IMG/VR virus record: IMGVR_UViG_3300027608_000102
Coordinates: 1 to 30,669 of that record
From: a virus
Length of the DNA stretch: 30,669 bases
Reading direction: 5' to 3' (one strand)
Position numbers and translations under genes: made by a program
Notes under the pieces: generated by a model
Told to the model about the DNA's origin: nothing
Seen by the model: only the letters and a program-made list of their open reading frames with translations
The model's database searches: none
Shown: piece by piece, positions 15,373-22,121 of the stretch
Layout of the letters: each line of letters opens with the position of its first letter
How positions within the stretch are numbered: position 1 is the first letter of the stretch

Positions 15373-15737
15373 GTAAGGTGCCAGACTCCTTTGGGGAATA
15401 CTTCTCAGATCTGTACGAGGAAGCATGGGATATCATGGTCAGCAGGCAGAAGTCGTATGGTCCGGGCAACGTAGAGAACCTTGGTCCACACGGCGTGTTC
15501 TCCAGGATGGCCATGGACAAGGTGAACCGGATTGCCAACTCCATGAATGGCTCGGTGAACAACGGCCGGGTATCAATCGAGGGAGAGTGGTATACTCCAG
15601 AGGTTCACGATGCACTAATAGACACCATGAACTACGCTGCGATACTCATCGCGCTTGGTCAGAACAAGTGGTCTGAAGTGTCGAGAAGCGAGGATGATGA
15701 CACGATTACTGAGATCGTGAGGGAGTATGGAGCGTGA
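15369..15737 (+). CDS. Nmad1-like protein (DUF1599-type), MazG-like helical fold
   Basis: This 122-residue helical protein has the pattern of nucleotide-modification-associated domain 1. A YEEAWDIMVSRQKSYGPGNVE start is followed by GVFSRMAMDKVNRI and a C-terminal helix HDALIDTMNYAAILIALG with conserved Asp and Asn. Members are related to all-alpha NTP pyrophosphohydrolases (MazG/dUTPase-like) and often appear in phages that alter nucleotide pools or make modified bases. No base-modifying enzyme is visible in this window, so a house-cleaning or pool-balancing role is as likely. It starts with GTG overlapping the previous stop. Confidence 0.6.
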   Translation: MSKVPDSFGEYFSDLYEEAWDIMVSRQKSYGPGNVENLGPHGVFSRMAMDKVNRIANSMNGSVNNGRVSIEGEWYTPEVHDALIDTMNYAAILIALGQNKWSEVSRSEDDDTITEIVREYGA

Positions 15738-15970
15738 TGCAGGAAATAGAAACCTTGGCTATAACTATAGGTGGCAAGAATGTGGCGAAACTTATTATGC
15801 TTTACGGTCAGTCAGGGTGGGTAGCTCAGGTAGTGTACAACTTCAAGAGCTCCCAGTCGGAGGTAGTAGGGAAGGGTACGGAGCTTCTGGGTCCGGACTC
15901 AGCGAGGCAGATAGGCCTCGACCTTGCGAACAAGTGGCGTGAAAAAGAGATACGCTTTAAGCGCGGTTGA
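15737..15970 (+). CDS. Hypothetical protein, 77 aa
   Basis: I do not recognise it. It is a small mixed alpha/beta protein with strands ETLAITIGG and GWVAQVVYNF, ending in a charged helix (ARQIGLDLANKWREKEIRFKRG). ATG 15737 overlaps the previous TGA as TGATG, a common coupling arrangement, and GGAG lies just upstream. A GTG three bases earlier is the alternative start. Confidence 0.6.
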   Translation: MQEIETLAITIGGKNVAKLIMLYGQSGWVAQVVYNFKSSQSEVVGKGTELLGPDSARQIGLDLANKWREKEIRFKRG

Positions 15971-16172
15971 TATCTTCAAGGCAGACGCTAAGAGTCTTGG
16001 CCTTGGGCTTAGGGAATACTGTAGGCAGTTTGGTATAGAGTATGAGTCTTTACTCGGCATGGAGAGGACAGATCCCGTAACCAAGCACGAGCATAGAGAT
16101 TACAGAACTTGTAATATATGTAAGACTAACTCAGTAATAAACGGAAGATCAAGTGAGGACACCAATGATTGA
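15939..16172 (+). CDS. Hypothetical basic protein with CxxC
   Basis: This is a 77-residue protein if GTG 15939 is the start; a TTG at 15924 is the alternative. Neither has a clear ribosome site, so the start is uncertain. The first part is helical and basic (FKADAKSLGLGLREYCRQFGIEYESLLGM), with the look of a short helix-turn-helix-like region. The end has TCNICKTNS, half of a possible zinc site. Upstream overlap with the previous gene is 32 bases. Confidence 0.45.
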   Translation: MKKRYALSAVDIFKADAKSLGLGLREYCRQFGIEYESLLGMERTDPVTKHEHRDYRTCNICKTNSVINGRSSEDTND

Positions 16173-16527
16173 AGTGCTATTCGCAATAGGTGTTTTCTTT
16201 GGCTCCGACGATGCGACGTGGTACGGCGATGGTGGCCGGTGCCATGACGGATACCTTAGGACATGCTCTCCTTACCTTTCTGGTGAGAAGGTATTCTACG
16301 CGGCTGTAGGTACGTGGCGATGGAAGGACACACCCTACGTTGTAACTGTGTGCCGCAAGAAGACGGATGACTGTGTCATGGTGTGGGTTCGTGACTTCTG
16401 CCGGGCCTGCAAGAATGGGTTTGGACTCATCGACCTTTCTCCTGCCGCATTCAAAGAGCTTGCCCCCCTGCACAAAGGCCGGATCAACGTGACAGTGGAC
16501 TGGTGGGGTCAACGTAATGGCAGATAG
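16165..16527 (+). CDS. RlpA/expansin-like double-psi beta-barrel protein, probably exported
   Basis: This 120-residue protein has the double-psi beta-barrel pattern of RlpA, barwin and expansin domains. ATWYGDGGRCH near residue 17 is followed by beta segments, then MVWVRDFCRAC with D77, and IDLSPAAFKELAPLHKGRINVTVDWW with D90, the hallmark closing block. The N-terminus is hydrophobic (MIEVLFAIGVFFG) and signal-like. Six cysteines (26, 34, 63, 70, 79, 82) suggest disulfides outside the cytoplasm. RlpA proteins cut or loosen peptidoglycan glycan strands, so this could aid lysis or wall remodelling. The location among replication genes is unusual. A GTG at 16153 would add VRTP and give a more basic signal start. 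GAGG upstream supports ATG 16165. Confidence 0.65.
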   Translation: MIEVLFAIGVFFGSDDATWYGDGGRCHDGYLRTCSPYLSGEKVFYAAVGTWRWKDTPYVVTVCRKKTDDCVMVWVRDFCRACKNGFGLIDLSPAAFKELAPLHKGRINVTVDWWGQRNGR

Positions 16528-16804
16528 GTGGGATTACTTCAGGGCTAAGACTATGATCGGCAAGCTGGAGCTGAAGGCCATGCTTGTATGTGACTCACTT
16601 GGCCACGACTACATAGTTATCAGGGACGACAGGCACGCTTCCTCATTTGGGTGCATCGACTGCAACATATGGGGGTGCGTTGAGAGCGGGAACCCAAGCG
16701 ACCCGATCCATGGTAGTATATTCTCATACAGGTGCGGGGAAGCACCGAAGCTGGAGGTGGACGATGATAGCGTTGATATCCTCGGGGTTATCTACGGGTC
16801 CTGA
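16517..16804 (+). CDS. Hypothetical protein with cysteine pairs
   Basis: This 95-residue protein overlaps the previous gene by eleven bases, with GGGG near the start. Its middle has LGHDYIVIRDDRHASSFGCIDCNIWGCVE, where C-x2-C and His residues could bind zinc, and YRCGEAP further on. The end is acidic (LEVDDDSVDILGV). The pattern is like short phage proteins annotated as zinc-ribbon-like, but no function can be given. Confidence 0.6.
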   Translation: MADRWDYFRAKTMIGKLELKAMLVCDSLGHDYIVIRDDRHASSFGCIDCNIWGCVESGNPSDPIHGSIFSYRCGEAPKLEVDDDSVDILGVIYGS

Positions 16805-16943
16805 CGACGGAGACCAGGCGGGCGAGTGCCCATACTGCGGTCGATACCGGAACAGGATAGAGGGTGGAAAGATAAAGCCGTGCTACGAGTGGGAGAGAGA
16901 GAAGGAGAGGGGAAATGAAGAAGACGACAACGATGCCAAGTAA
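16764..16943 (+). CDS. Small zinc-ribbon-like protein overlapping two genes
   Basis: The 59-residue product starts at ATG 16764, supported by GGAGG upstream. It contains ECPYCGRYRNRIEGGKIKPCYEWE, a C-x2-C with a third Cys, and a highly charged tail (EREKERGNEEDDNDAK). It overlaps the preceding gene by 41 bases and the helicase by 29, in different frames. The shared DNA with the helicase start partly explains the skewed tail composition. It is probably real because of the ribosome site and the CxxC, but could be a chance frame. Confidence 0.5.
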   Translation: MIALISSGLSTGPDDGDQAGECPYCGRYRNRIEGGKIKPCYEWEREKERGNEEDDNDAK

Positions 16944-18216
16944 TACAGACGCCGAGCGTTCGCTGTTGGGGTCTATCCTCATAGATCAGGATGTACTCAA
17001 CGACATAGAGCTAGACCCTTCGATGTTCTGGGATCGCCGTAACTGTTTGGTTGCCGACGCGATCAAGCAAGTGCATGTGACTAATCAGGCCGTAGACGTG
17101 GTGACGGTTAGCGACCAGCTCGCAATAGGTGGACACGTCGATGACATCGGCGGACTCACGTACCTTAACGACCTTACCACCAACACCCCTACATCCATCA
17201 ACGCTTCCAGCTACTTCGAGATCGTAGAGCGTATGGCAATGCTTAGAAGCCTATCTAAGGCAGGGTCCAGGATAGTAGAGGTAGCTCAGTCATCACAGGA
17301 AGATGCCACCATTGCACTTGACGAAGCTGAGCGCATCCTATTCCAGGTTGGAAGCCGACGACGTGGTGCCAGGTGGTCAGACGCTGGCGACCTAATGCGA
17401 ATCACCCAGGGCAGGATAAACTCCATAGCTACTTCAGGTGTTCGCATCGGCGTTCCGAGCGGCATCTCTCAGATAGACGCAGTAACCGGAGGTTGGCAGA
17501 AGTCCGACCTAGTTATCCTCGCGGCTCGGCCTAGCGTAGGCAAGACGGCTCTTGCTACGACCATGGCATACAACGCAGCTACGGTTGGTAGGAAGGTAGC
17601 TATCTTTTCTATTGAGATGAGCGCTGAGCAGGTTGGTGCCCGGCTTCTATCCGCTGCTAGTGGCATACCAATACAGGCAATTAGGCACGGAGGACTAGAC
17701 ATGATGCAGCTGGTTGAGCTGGACCAGGCGGCACAGAGGGTTTCAAAGATGGGTATATACGTTGACGACTCTCCCACTGCATCGCCATCTGTGGTTCGAA
17801 GCAAGTGCAGGAAGCTGATCGCAGACCAGGGCGTGGACTTGATCATCGTAGATTACCTACAGCTCATGAGCGCAGACAAGACCAACAAGGACGGCAACAG
17901 GGTTAACGAGGTGTCAGAGATAAGCCGTGGTCTTAAGGCACTGGCACGAGAGATGGACGTACCTGTCATAGCGCTCTCTCAGCTGAGCCGAATGTCTGAG
18001 TATCGTGAGAGCGGAGAGCCCAGGCTGTCCGACTTGCGTGACTCCGGTGCAATCGAACAGGACGCCGACCTTGTGCTGATGCTGTGGCGAAAGTCAGACC
18101 CTGACTTCCTCGCAGCTACTGAGGTGGTTAGCTGCAAGATTGCTAAGCACCGCAACGGATCTACGGGCGTATGTGATCTGGACTTTGTGAAGAACACAGC
18201 AAGCTTTAGGGGGTAG
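16915..18216 (+). CDS. dnaB: DnaB-like replicative helicase
   Basis: This 433-residue hexameric 5'-3' helicase unwinds the replication fork. The N-terminal DnaB domain (AERSLLGSILID, then GGLTYLNDLTTNTPTSINASSY) covers residues 10-105. The C-terminal RecA-like ATPase has Walker A ARPSVGKT at 204-211, the catalytic Glu in FSIEMS near 234, Walker B LIIVDYLQLM at 309-318, the Q-motif LSQLSRMSEYR, and the arginine finger region KHRNGSTG at 411-418. It is complete and of near-normal length. No primase or loader was recognised beside it, so the phage probably uses the host primase or one outside the window. The start is ATG 16915, with AAGGAG and GGGG upstream; ATG 16933 is possible. Confidence 0.95.
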   Translation: MKKTTTMPSNTDAERSLLGSILIDQDVLNDIELDPSMFWDRRNCLVADAIKQVHVTNQAVDVVTVSDQLAIGGHVDDIGGLTYLNDLTTNTPTSINASSYFEIVERMAMLRSLSKAGSRIVEVAQSSQEDATIALDEAERILFQVGSRRRGARWSDAGDLMRITQGRINSIATSGVRIGVPSGISQIDAVTGGWQKSDLVILAARPSVGKTALATTMAYNAATVGRKVAIFSIEMSAEQVGARLLSAASGIPIQAIRHGGLDMMQLVELDQAAQRVSKMGIYVDDSPTASPSVVRSKCRKLIADQGVDLIIVDYLQLMSADKTNKDGNRVNEVSEISRGLKALAREMDVPVIALSQLSRMSEYRESGEPRLSDLRDSGAIEQDADLVLMLWRKSDPDFLAATEVVSCKIAKHRNGSTGVCDLDFVKNTASFRG

Positions 18217-18217
18217 C

Positions 18218-18487
18218 ATGTCTCTGAAGAAGATAGTTCTTGGTTGCTCGTGCGACACGGAAGTTTGTTCGCATCTCTACGAACAGATATCCGACATGTT
18301 GCAGGAAGGGTACGATGAAGGGTACGATGAAGGATGGAGGGACGCGTGGGAAGCAATCCGTGAGGGCCTAGCTGAGATGGGGTATAAGTCTGCCAAAGAC
18401 ATACGGATTCCGGAGCCACCCCCTCGCCCATCGACCAAGAAGAAGACGCGTTCGCCAGGTAAAAAGGAGAGAGACTTCATCAACTAG
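18218..18487 (+). CDS. Hypothetical protein, last gene of the rightward operon
   Basis: This 89-residue protein starts one base after the helicase stop, with AGGGGG upstream. The N-terminus has three Cys (GCSCDTEVCSHLYEQ), a short internal duplication GYDEGYDEGW from a DNA repeat of twelve bases, and an acidic helix. The tail is proline/lysine-rich (PEPPPRPSTKKKTRSPGKK). The charged end suggests nucleic acid or protein binding, but no family was recognised. A 14-bp stretch of its last codons recurs just after the stop. Confidence 0.65.
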   Translation: MSLKKIVLGCSCDTEVCSHLYEQISDMLQEGYDEGYDEGWRDAWEAIREGLAEMGYKSAKDIRIPEPPPRPSTKKKTRSPGKKERDFIN

Positions 18488-18502
18488 TGCGTTCGCCAGG
18501 TA
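18448..18502 (+). repeat. 14-bp direct repeat, GCGTTCGCCAGGTA
   Basis: Identical copies lie at 18448-18461 and 18489-18502, 41 bases apart, flanking the 3' end of the last rightward gene. They may be remnants of a small duplication. Confidence 0.8.
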
Positions 18503-18536
18503 GAAAGCCGATACGCGCAGTCTGTTTCAAAAAAAT

Positions 18537-18571
18537 ACCCCAATGCTGGGGAAGGAATCCAGCATTGGGGT
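18537..18571 (-). terminator. Terminator between convergent operons
   Basis: A perfect 13-bp stem (18537-18549 with 18559-18571) has a nine-base loop. On the minus strand the hairpin is followed by a TATTTTTTT run, a textbook intrinsic terminator for the leftward operon. For rightward transcription from the helicase operon there is no U-run, but the stem may still block read-through. Confidence 0.9.
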
Positions 18572-18577
18572 GTAGTA

Positions 18578-18904
18578 CTAGACCTCGCAGTCGTGGCCAA
18601 ACTCCCACTCTTCTGCATCGGCTCTCATGTATAGATCAAACTCTCTACCACATTCAACGCATGTCTTTACTTTAGGCATGCTAAATCCGGCAGCATTCTC
18701 TAGGCATGCAATAGCGCAGTCCCTGACTGCTTGCGCATACTCGATCTGCTTAGCCTCTTCACCTGGGTAGTAGTCATAGAATGCAAAGTCTTCCACATCG
18801 TGGATACTTACGCCTGATATTTCTTGTACCCTGCGGTCTACATAGACTAGGAACTTATCGAAGTCTATCTTAATCGTCTGAGCTTCTGGTTGATTTGCTA
18901 GCAT
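18578..18904 (-). CDS. Hypothetical protein with C-terminal zinc-finger-like motif
   Basis: This 108-residue product starts at ATG 18904, with GGGAGG upstream; an earlier ATG at 18937 lacks this site. The middle is acidic and aromatic (VEDFAFYDYYPGEEAKQIEYAQ). The end has C-x2-C (CVECGREF) and later H-x-C (FGHDCEV), a complete four-ligand zinc site. It is the last gene of the leftward operon, just before the terminator. Function is unknown; small zinc-binding early proteins often bind host proteins or nucleic acid. Confidence 0.7.
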   Translation of the reverse strand: MLANQPEAQTIKIDFDKFLVYVDRRVQEISGVSIHDVEDFAFYDYYPGEEAKQIEYAQAVRDCAIACLENAAGFSMPKVKTCVECGREFDLYMRADAEEWEFGHDCEV

Positions 18905-19481
18905 GTTCTGCCTCCCTATGCTTATTGATTGTATCAATAACCTCGTCGACTAATGAGTCCAACTCCTTGAAGTCGAAGCCAATGTATCCTCCGCAGCCGT
19001 CTATGACATCAACGGACGAGTTCTTGCATGACTCGCATACTGTACGCTTGGTTATAGTCCATGCAATTACATTGCCACGCAGCAGATGGTTGTACTCGTT
19101 TACCATCTGCTCAAGCACCAGTTCCATGTATGCTGCATCACCTTCTATTGGTGAGTCTTGTTCAAGCACTGCGAATCCACACTGACCGCTATCATACGGA
19201 TCATGGAATGGATTAGTGCTAACACTTACATCACCGTGAGCCAGAAGATAGAGAGGTACATAGGACTTGGCTGCTGCCAGCATCTGATGCGCCAGTTTTT
19301 CCTCATCTTCATTTGCTGAGCTGATAGTTACATCAACCGGTATGTACCTGCTAGAGCCTGATGTAGCGTAGATCTTGAAGCCACGCTCATAGTCTGACGC
19401 ATCATACGAATCGTCATGGAATACTCGATACCCATACCCATCTTCGTACTCATGTGCATTGATCTCTCTCCAATCACTCAC
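18870..19481 (-). CDS. Hypothetical protein, 203 aa
   Basis: I chose GTG 19481, giving MSDWREINAHEY, because GGAGG lies seven bases upstream; ATGs upstream of it lie within the preceding gene. The N-terminal part is rich in Asp and Tyr with strands (YGYRVFHDDSYDASD, GFKIYATSG, YIPVDVTISS). A helix and an acidic segment follow, then C-x2-C (VCESCKNSS) with a later Cys in GCGGYIGFDF, which might form a zinc site. It has no recognised family. It overlaps its neighbours on both sides by 8 to 35 bases, as expected in this compact operon. Confidence 0.65.
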   Translation of the reverse strand: MSDWREINAHEYEDGYGYRVFHDDSYDASDYERGFKIYATSGSSRYIPVDVTISSANEDEEKLAHQMLAAAKSYVPLYLLAHGDVSVSTNPFHDPYDSGQCGFAVLEQDSPIEGDAAYMELVLEQMVNEYNHLLRGNVIAWTITKRTVCESCKNSSVDVIDGCGGYIGFDFKELDSLVDEVIDTINKHREAEHASKSTRSSDD

Positions 19482-19827
19482 GATTAGACCTCCATTCTTT
19501 CTCGTTGTCATCATAGATTGACTTAGCAATCTCACGCCAGTCTACCTGGTTTAGGTATGTTGTGACGGCATCTGCGACTGGCCCGTAATTTACTTCGTGC
19601 CAGTCATTGCTATCTTGATATACAAATGTATCTGTAAAATAATCTGAGATGAATTGTTCTGCATACGATAGGTATCCAGACTCATCCCATGTCCCTTCGT
19701 CAACGAACTGTTCTATCTGCTGCTCTAGCTGGTCGGACAATGCATCCGCTACACCGTCTACATTGTTGATCCATAGCATAGCATTCCATGTCTCATAGTT
19801 AGACCATCCGTTATACTTTTCGCACAT
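19474..19827 (-). CDS. NGWSNYETW-type small phage protein (DUF7249-like)
   Basis: The 117-residue product opens with YNGWSNYETWNAMLWINN, a signature seen at the start of many small proteins of phages and plasmids (DUF7249-like). An acidic helical stretch and a second aromatic block (YFTDTFVYQDSNDWHEVNYG) follow, ending with helix DWREIAKSIYDDNEKEW. The family has no established function to my knowledge. AGGAGG lies upstream of ATG 19827. It is the first gene after the tRNA in the leftward direction. Confidence 0.7.
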   Translation of the reverse strand: MCEKYNGWSNYETWNAMLWINNVDGVADALSDQLEQQIEQFVDEGTWDESGYLSYAEQFISDYFTDTFVYQDSNDWHEVNYGPVADAVTTYLNQVDWREIAKSIYDDNEKEWRSNRE

Positions 19828-19841
19828 GTTAGTCCTCCTAT

Positions 19842-19917
19842 TGGTCGGGGTGCATGGACTCGAACCATGAACCGCTCAGATATAAGCTGAGTGCTCTAAC
19901 CATTGAGCTACACCCCG
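19842..19917 (-). tRNA. tRNA-Ile(UAU) with encoded CCA
   Basis: A full cloverleaf can be drawn on the minus strand. It has acceptor CGGGGTG/CACCCCG, D-stem GCTC/GAGC, anticodon stem CTCAG/CTGAG around loop CTTATAT, a five-base variable loop, and T-stem CATGG/CCATG with loop TTCGAGT. Discriminator A and an encoded CCA follow, 76 bases in all. The anticodon TAT reads AUA. Most bacteria read AUA with a lysidine-modified CAU tRNA, so this phage tRNA avoids the need for that modification. AUA is fairly common in this phage's genes, which makes a translation-support role plausible. Confidence 0.95.
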
Positions 19918-19930
19918 CTGCTGGGCATGA

Positions 19931-19958
19931 GGGGGAGTGGTTCAATGCCCACTCCCCC
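19931..19958 (-). terminator. Hairpin between gene and tRNA
   Basis: A perfect 10-bp stem, GGGGGAGTGG with CCACTCCCCC, has an eight-base loop. It lies between the gene ending at 19973 and the tRNA on the minus strand. There is no U-tract, so it may be a weak terminator or a processing and protection structure before the tRNA. Confidence 0.7.
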
Positions 19959-19972
19959 AGACCGCCCGTTGA

Positions 19973-20413
19973 TTACTTGACGCCGCGCTTGCTGAGTTCG
20001 TTGCGATCCTTCAACTTGGCCGTAGCCCTGATGATAATCTCATACTCTGCGTTCTCGTACAAGTCCTGGAAATCGTTGCGGGTTTCATTGCCGCACTTGT
20101 CTGTTGCATTCCATGAGTTGCTTTCGTACTCATTGTACTCTGCAAACTCACGAGCCTGCTTATGGTATGAGTTCACACCAACTTCATCAAGCGCTGAGCT
20201 AAGGCTGGTTGCAATGTTCAACACTTTCATGTGTGTCTCTGCACTCCAACCATTGTTCTTAGCCATCTGCCTGCCAATCTCTGGCACTGCAGATGACAAC
20301 ACTTTCTGGAAGTTGTCTATGCTATTAAGATCAAAGCTAATGATTGACTCATAGTCCTTCAAGTCCTTGGCCTTAGGTGTACCATTCTTGAATGTCTTCT
20401 TTGCGTTAGCCAT
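19973..20413 (-). CDS. Hypothetical protein, 146 aa
   Basis: A good AAGGAGG precedes ATG 20413. The protein starts basic (ANAKKTFKNGTPKAKD), then shows amphipathic helices (SIDNFQKVLSSAVPEIGRQMA and MKVLNIATSLSSALDEVGV). A polar Asn/Glu/Tyr-rich middle follows, and a C-terminal helix IIIRATAKLKDRNEL. No motif was recognised. It overlaps the gene on its right by eight bases. A soluble, helical, early-type protein is all that can be said. Confidence 0.65.
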   Translation of the reverse strand: MANAKKTFKNGTPKAKDLKDYESIISFDLNSIDNFQKVLSSAVPEIGRQMAKNNGWSAETHMKVLNIATSLSSALDEVGVNSYHKQAREFAEYNEYESNSWNATDKCGNETRNDFQDLYENAEYEIIIRATAKLKDRNELSKRGVK

Positions 20414-20864
20414 TGTTTGTTTCCTCCTTAACTATCGCAGAGATCGAGTATGAACCAGTGCCATAATCGTACCCTACATAATACTCATCGCTAAGTCCAA
20501 GAATTGTTTGGGTATCATAGTCAAACTTAAACAACCTGTCTAAGATTTTACCAATATCCCTAAGAGAATTCTCATTCTTCTCGCTGATACCATCACCATT
20601 TACACCATCCTTGAGAAGGACATGCAGGTATGCGCTAACCTTAGCCAATTTAAAGCTTAGGTTTATGATGGACTTGTGTTGCTGCACATTGATAGAGTTA
20701 AATTCTACAATGTTATCAATGATGCTATCAATAGCATTGTATGCATCATCTGCTGCTGATTCTGCATACCCTGCCTCACGCACTACTGACTGTGCATAAT
20801 CTGAAGCATTGCTTGCTTCGCTGCGTGCATTACGCAGTTCTTCTAGTAGCTGCTCGCTATCCAT
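20406..20864 (-). CDS. Hypothetical helical protein, 152 aa
   Basis: ATG 20864 has AAGGAGG directly upstream. The first 60 residues are a long Ala/Ser/Glu-rich helix likely to form a coiled coil (LLEELRNARSEASNASDYAQSV). A second helical block INLSFKLAKVSAYLHVLL and an acidic, Tyr/Gly-rich C-terminus (YYVGYDYGTGSY) follow. Nothing identifies its role. The helix could mediate dimerisation. Confidence 0.65.
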   Translation of the reverse strand: MDSEQLLEELRNARSEASNASDYAQSVVREAGYAESAADDAYNAIDSIIDNIVEFNSINVQQHKSIINLSFKLAKVSAYLHVLLKDGVNGDGISEKNENSLRDIGKILDRLFKFDYDTQTILGLSDEYYVGYDYGTGSYSISAIVKEETNNG

Positions 20865-21072
20865 TTGATACCTCCTTACATGCATCACAACAATAGTCTA
20901 TATACACTGATGCGTGGGGACTCTTGTCCCTCTCCATCTCTTGCACCTTAGACCTGATAGTTTCCACATCACCCATAATAAGTGTACGGAATATCTGATC
21001 CGGCTGCTCAATGAATGTAACTACATCAACCTCTGCTCGATGGTTAACACCATCACATTTTGATTCTGTCAT
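20857..21072 (-). CDS. Small protein with CCxxC
   Basis: This 71-residue protein has an acidic, strand-rich body (AEVDVVTFIEQPDQIFRTLIMG), a helix (VETIRSKVQEMERDK) and YIDYCCDACKEVSNG at the end. Two to three Cys plus an upstream Cys-His (KCDGVNH) could bind zinc. Its ATG overlaps the previous TAG/TAA region by one base. The family is unknown. Confidence 0.65.
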   Translation of the reverse strand: MTESKCDGVNHRAEVDVVTFIEQPDQIFRTLIMGDVETIRSKVQEMERDKSPHASVYIDYCCDACKEVSNG

Positions 21073-21512
21073 TAGTTTCCCCTCTCATCATCGTTTGACT
21101 TGGATGAGTTTCTTACAATCCTGATGGCTTCTTGAAGCATTTCTTCAGGTGTTTTACCTCCTTCTTTAGTCCTTTCGATTGGGTCATTCATCAACCTATC
21201 ATCAATTGGCTCTGCTCCCATAACATCAGCCAACTCAGTACCTACCATGAATGCCAAGCGCTGGTTGATTGAGAACAGTTTAGCAACTGCCTCAGCCATC
21301 TCTTTCTTGACATATTCACGGTCCTCACCTCTCTCAACCAGTTCATCGACGATCTCTTTGAAGTACTCTGGGTACGCATCAAGTATCTTGATAGGGTTGT
21401 TGATGATGTGATAGCTTGTTTCTATGATCGTTCTAAATGCTGACATGTGTAGCCTAGCATCTTCCCAATTTCCAAACGCTGCATTGATCTTTAGTTCTAC
21501 ATTGTCTTCCAT
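21072..21512 (-). CDS. Hypothetical helical protein, first gene of its unit
   Basis: I place the start at ATG 21512 (MEDNVELKIN), which has AGGAG upstream. The longer frame from 21590 runs through the conserved leader hairpin and is unlikely. The protein has 146 residues and is almost wholly helical (WEDARLHMSAFRTIIETSYHII, EYFKEIVDELVERGEDREYVKKEMAEAVAKLF), with a polar, charged C-terminus. It heads the transcription unit that runs left to the tRNA region. Function was not recognised. Confidence 0.65.
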   Translation of the reverse strand: MEDNVELKINAAFGNWEDARLHMSAFRTIIETSYHIINNPIKILDAYPEYFKEIVDELVERGEDREYVKKEMAEAVAKLFSINQRLAFMVGTELADVMGAEPIDDRLMNDPIERTKEGGKTPEEMLQEAIRIVRNSSKSNDDERGN

Positions 21513-21534
21513 GATCTCTCCTATTCTCTTTACA

Positions 21535-21547
21535 TACGAGGGAGTCA
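21535..21547 (-). promoter_or_regulatory. Leader element copy 1, TGACTCCCTCGTA
   Basis: One of four copies of a 13-bp motif found only in leftward leader DNA. On the minus strand it is preceded by TGGGGG (near 21557-21552), which can pair with its CCC, and ends 22 bases before ATG 21512. Confidence 0.7.
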
Positions 21548-21586
21548 TTAGTGCCCCCACCAACAAGAAACCAACCCGTGGGCAAA

Positions 21587-21605
21587 GCATTCGCTTGGTA
21601 CTACA
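21587..21605 (-). repeat. 19-bp inter-unit element copy 1
   Basis: On the minus strand this reads TGTAGTACCAAGCGAATGC and matches 17 of 19 bases with the copy at 22913-22931. It lies just past a terminator hairpin and about 75 bases upstream of ATG 21512, a suitable position for a promoter or operator of the leftward unit. Confidence 0.65.
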
Positions 21606-21623
21606 TGCCCTCTGTGGTTGGGA

Positions 21624-21655
21624 AGTCTGGAGGGCTGCCTCTTACCCTCCAGACT
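21624..21655 (-). terminator. Hairpin terminator after the 152-residue protein gene
   Basis: A perfect 11-bp stem, AGTCTGGAGGG with CCCTCCAGACT, has a ten-base loop. It starts seven bases past the stop at 21663 on the minus strand. No U-run follows. Confidence 0.8.
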
Positions 21656-21662
21656 GTTGATA

Positions 21663-22121
21663 TTACCAGACTAGGAAACCATCCAGCGTTGAGGCAATCT
21701 CCATATACTCAATGAACTCTTCTACTAATGCTGTCTGTGCTATATCTTGACCATAGTACTGGATCAACTGCAGTATAGTCAAGATATCTTGTGTCTTGAC
21801 ATGCCTGCCTTCATTCCAGCTGATCGCATCAATGAATGCTAGATACTTCTCACCTATTATGTTGCGCTGATCTTCTGGCATAGCATTGAATAGATCTACG
21901 AAATAAGTGCGTACTTCCTGCATACCCCAGATGTTAGACCTGAAGTATACTGCCGGTTCACCTATGTACTTAGAAGCATAATCAATAGACTTACCCCTGG
22001 TATACAACTCATCTACTGTAAGCGCCTTGTCCTGCTCAAATAGGTAGTTGTACCCGTACTTGCGAGCGAATCGCTCTGCTAGTACGGGGTCTGGCTGGCT
22101 GGTATATATGTCATACCCCAT
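21663..22121 (-). CDS. Hypothetical protein, 152 aa
   Basis: The product starts MGYDIYTSQPDPVLAERFARKYGYNYLFEQ and continues with acidic, aromatic helices (VRTYFVDLFNAMPEDQRNIIGEKYLAFID, ILTILQLIQYYGQDIAQTALVEEFIEYME). No motif was recognised. Its ATG overlaps the TAA of the tiny membrane gene at 22121-22240 by one base. GGAGG is present in that gene's last codons and would serve as its ribosome site. A terminator hairpin follows the stop. Confidence 0.7.
   Translation of the reverse strand: MGYDIYTSQPDPVLAERFARKYGYNYLFEQDKALTVDELYTRGKSIDYASKYIGEPAVYFRSNIWGMQEVRTYFVDLFNAMPEDQRNIIGEKYLAFIDAISWNEGRHVKTQDILTILQLIQYYGQDIAQTALVEEFIEYMEIASTLDGFLVW

Noticed and set aside
15727-15942. Alternative frames in the small-gene cluster at 15.4-15.9 kb
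   Set aside because: They are shadows of the coupled genes at 15369-15737 and 15737-15970, with Arg/Gly/Trp-skewed composition and no ribosome site.
18487-18675. GTG-started frame of 62 codons after the last rightward gene
   Set aside because: It runs through the convergent terminator hairpin and into the 3' part of a leftward gene, and its ribosome site is too distant. It is probably a chance frame created by the 14-bp direct repeat.
21513-21590. N-terminal extension of the leftward 146-residue protein
   Set aside because: The extension covers leader element copy 1. The internal ATG 21512 has AGGAG and matches the layout of the other units.
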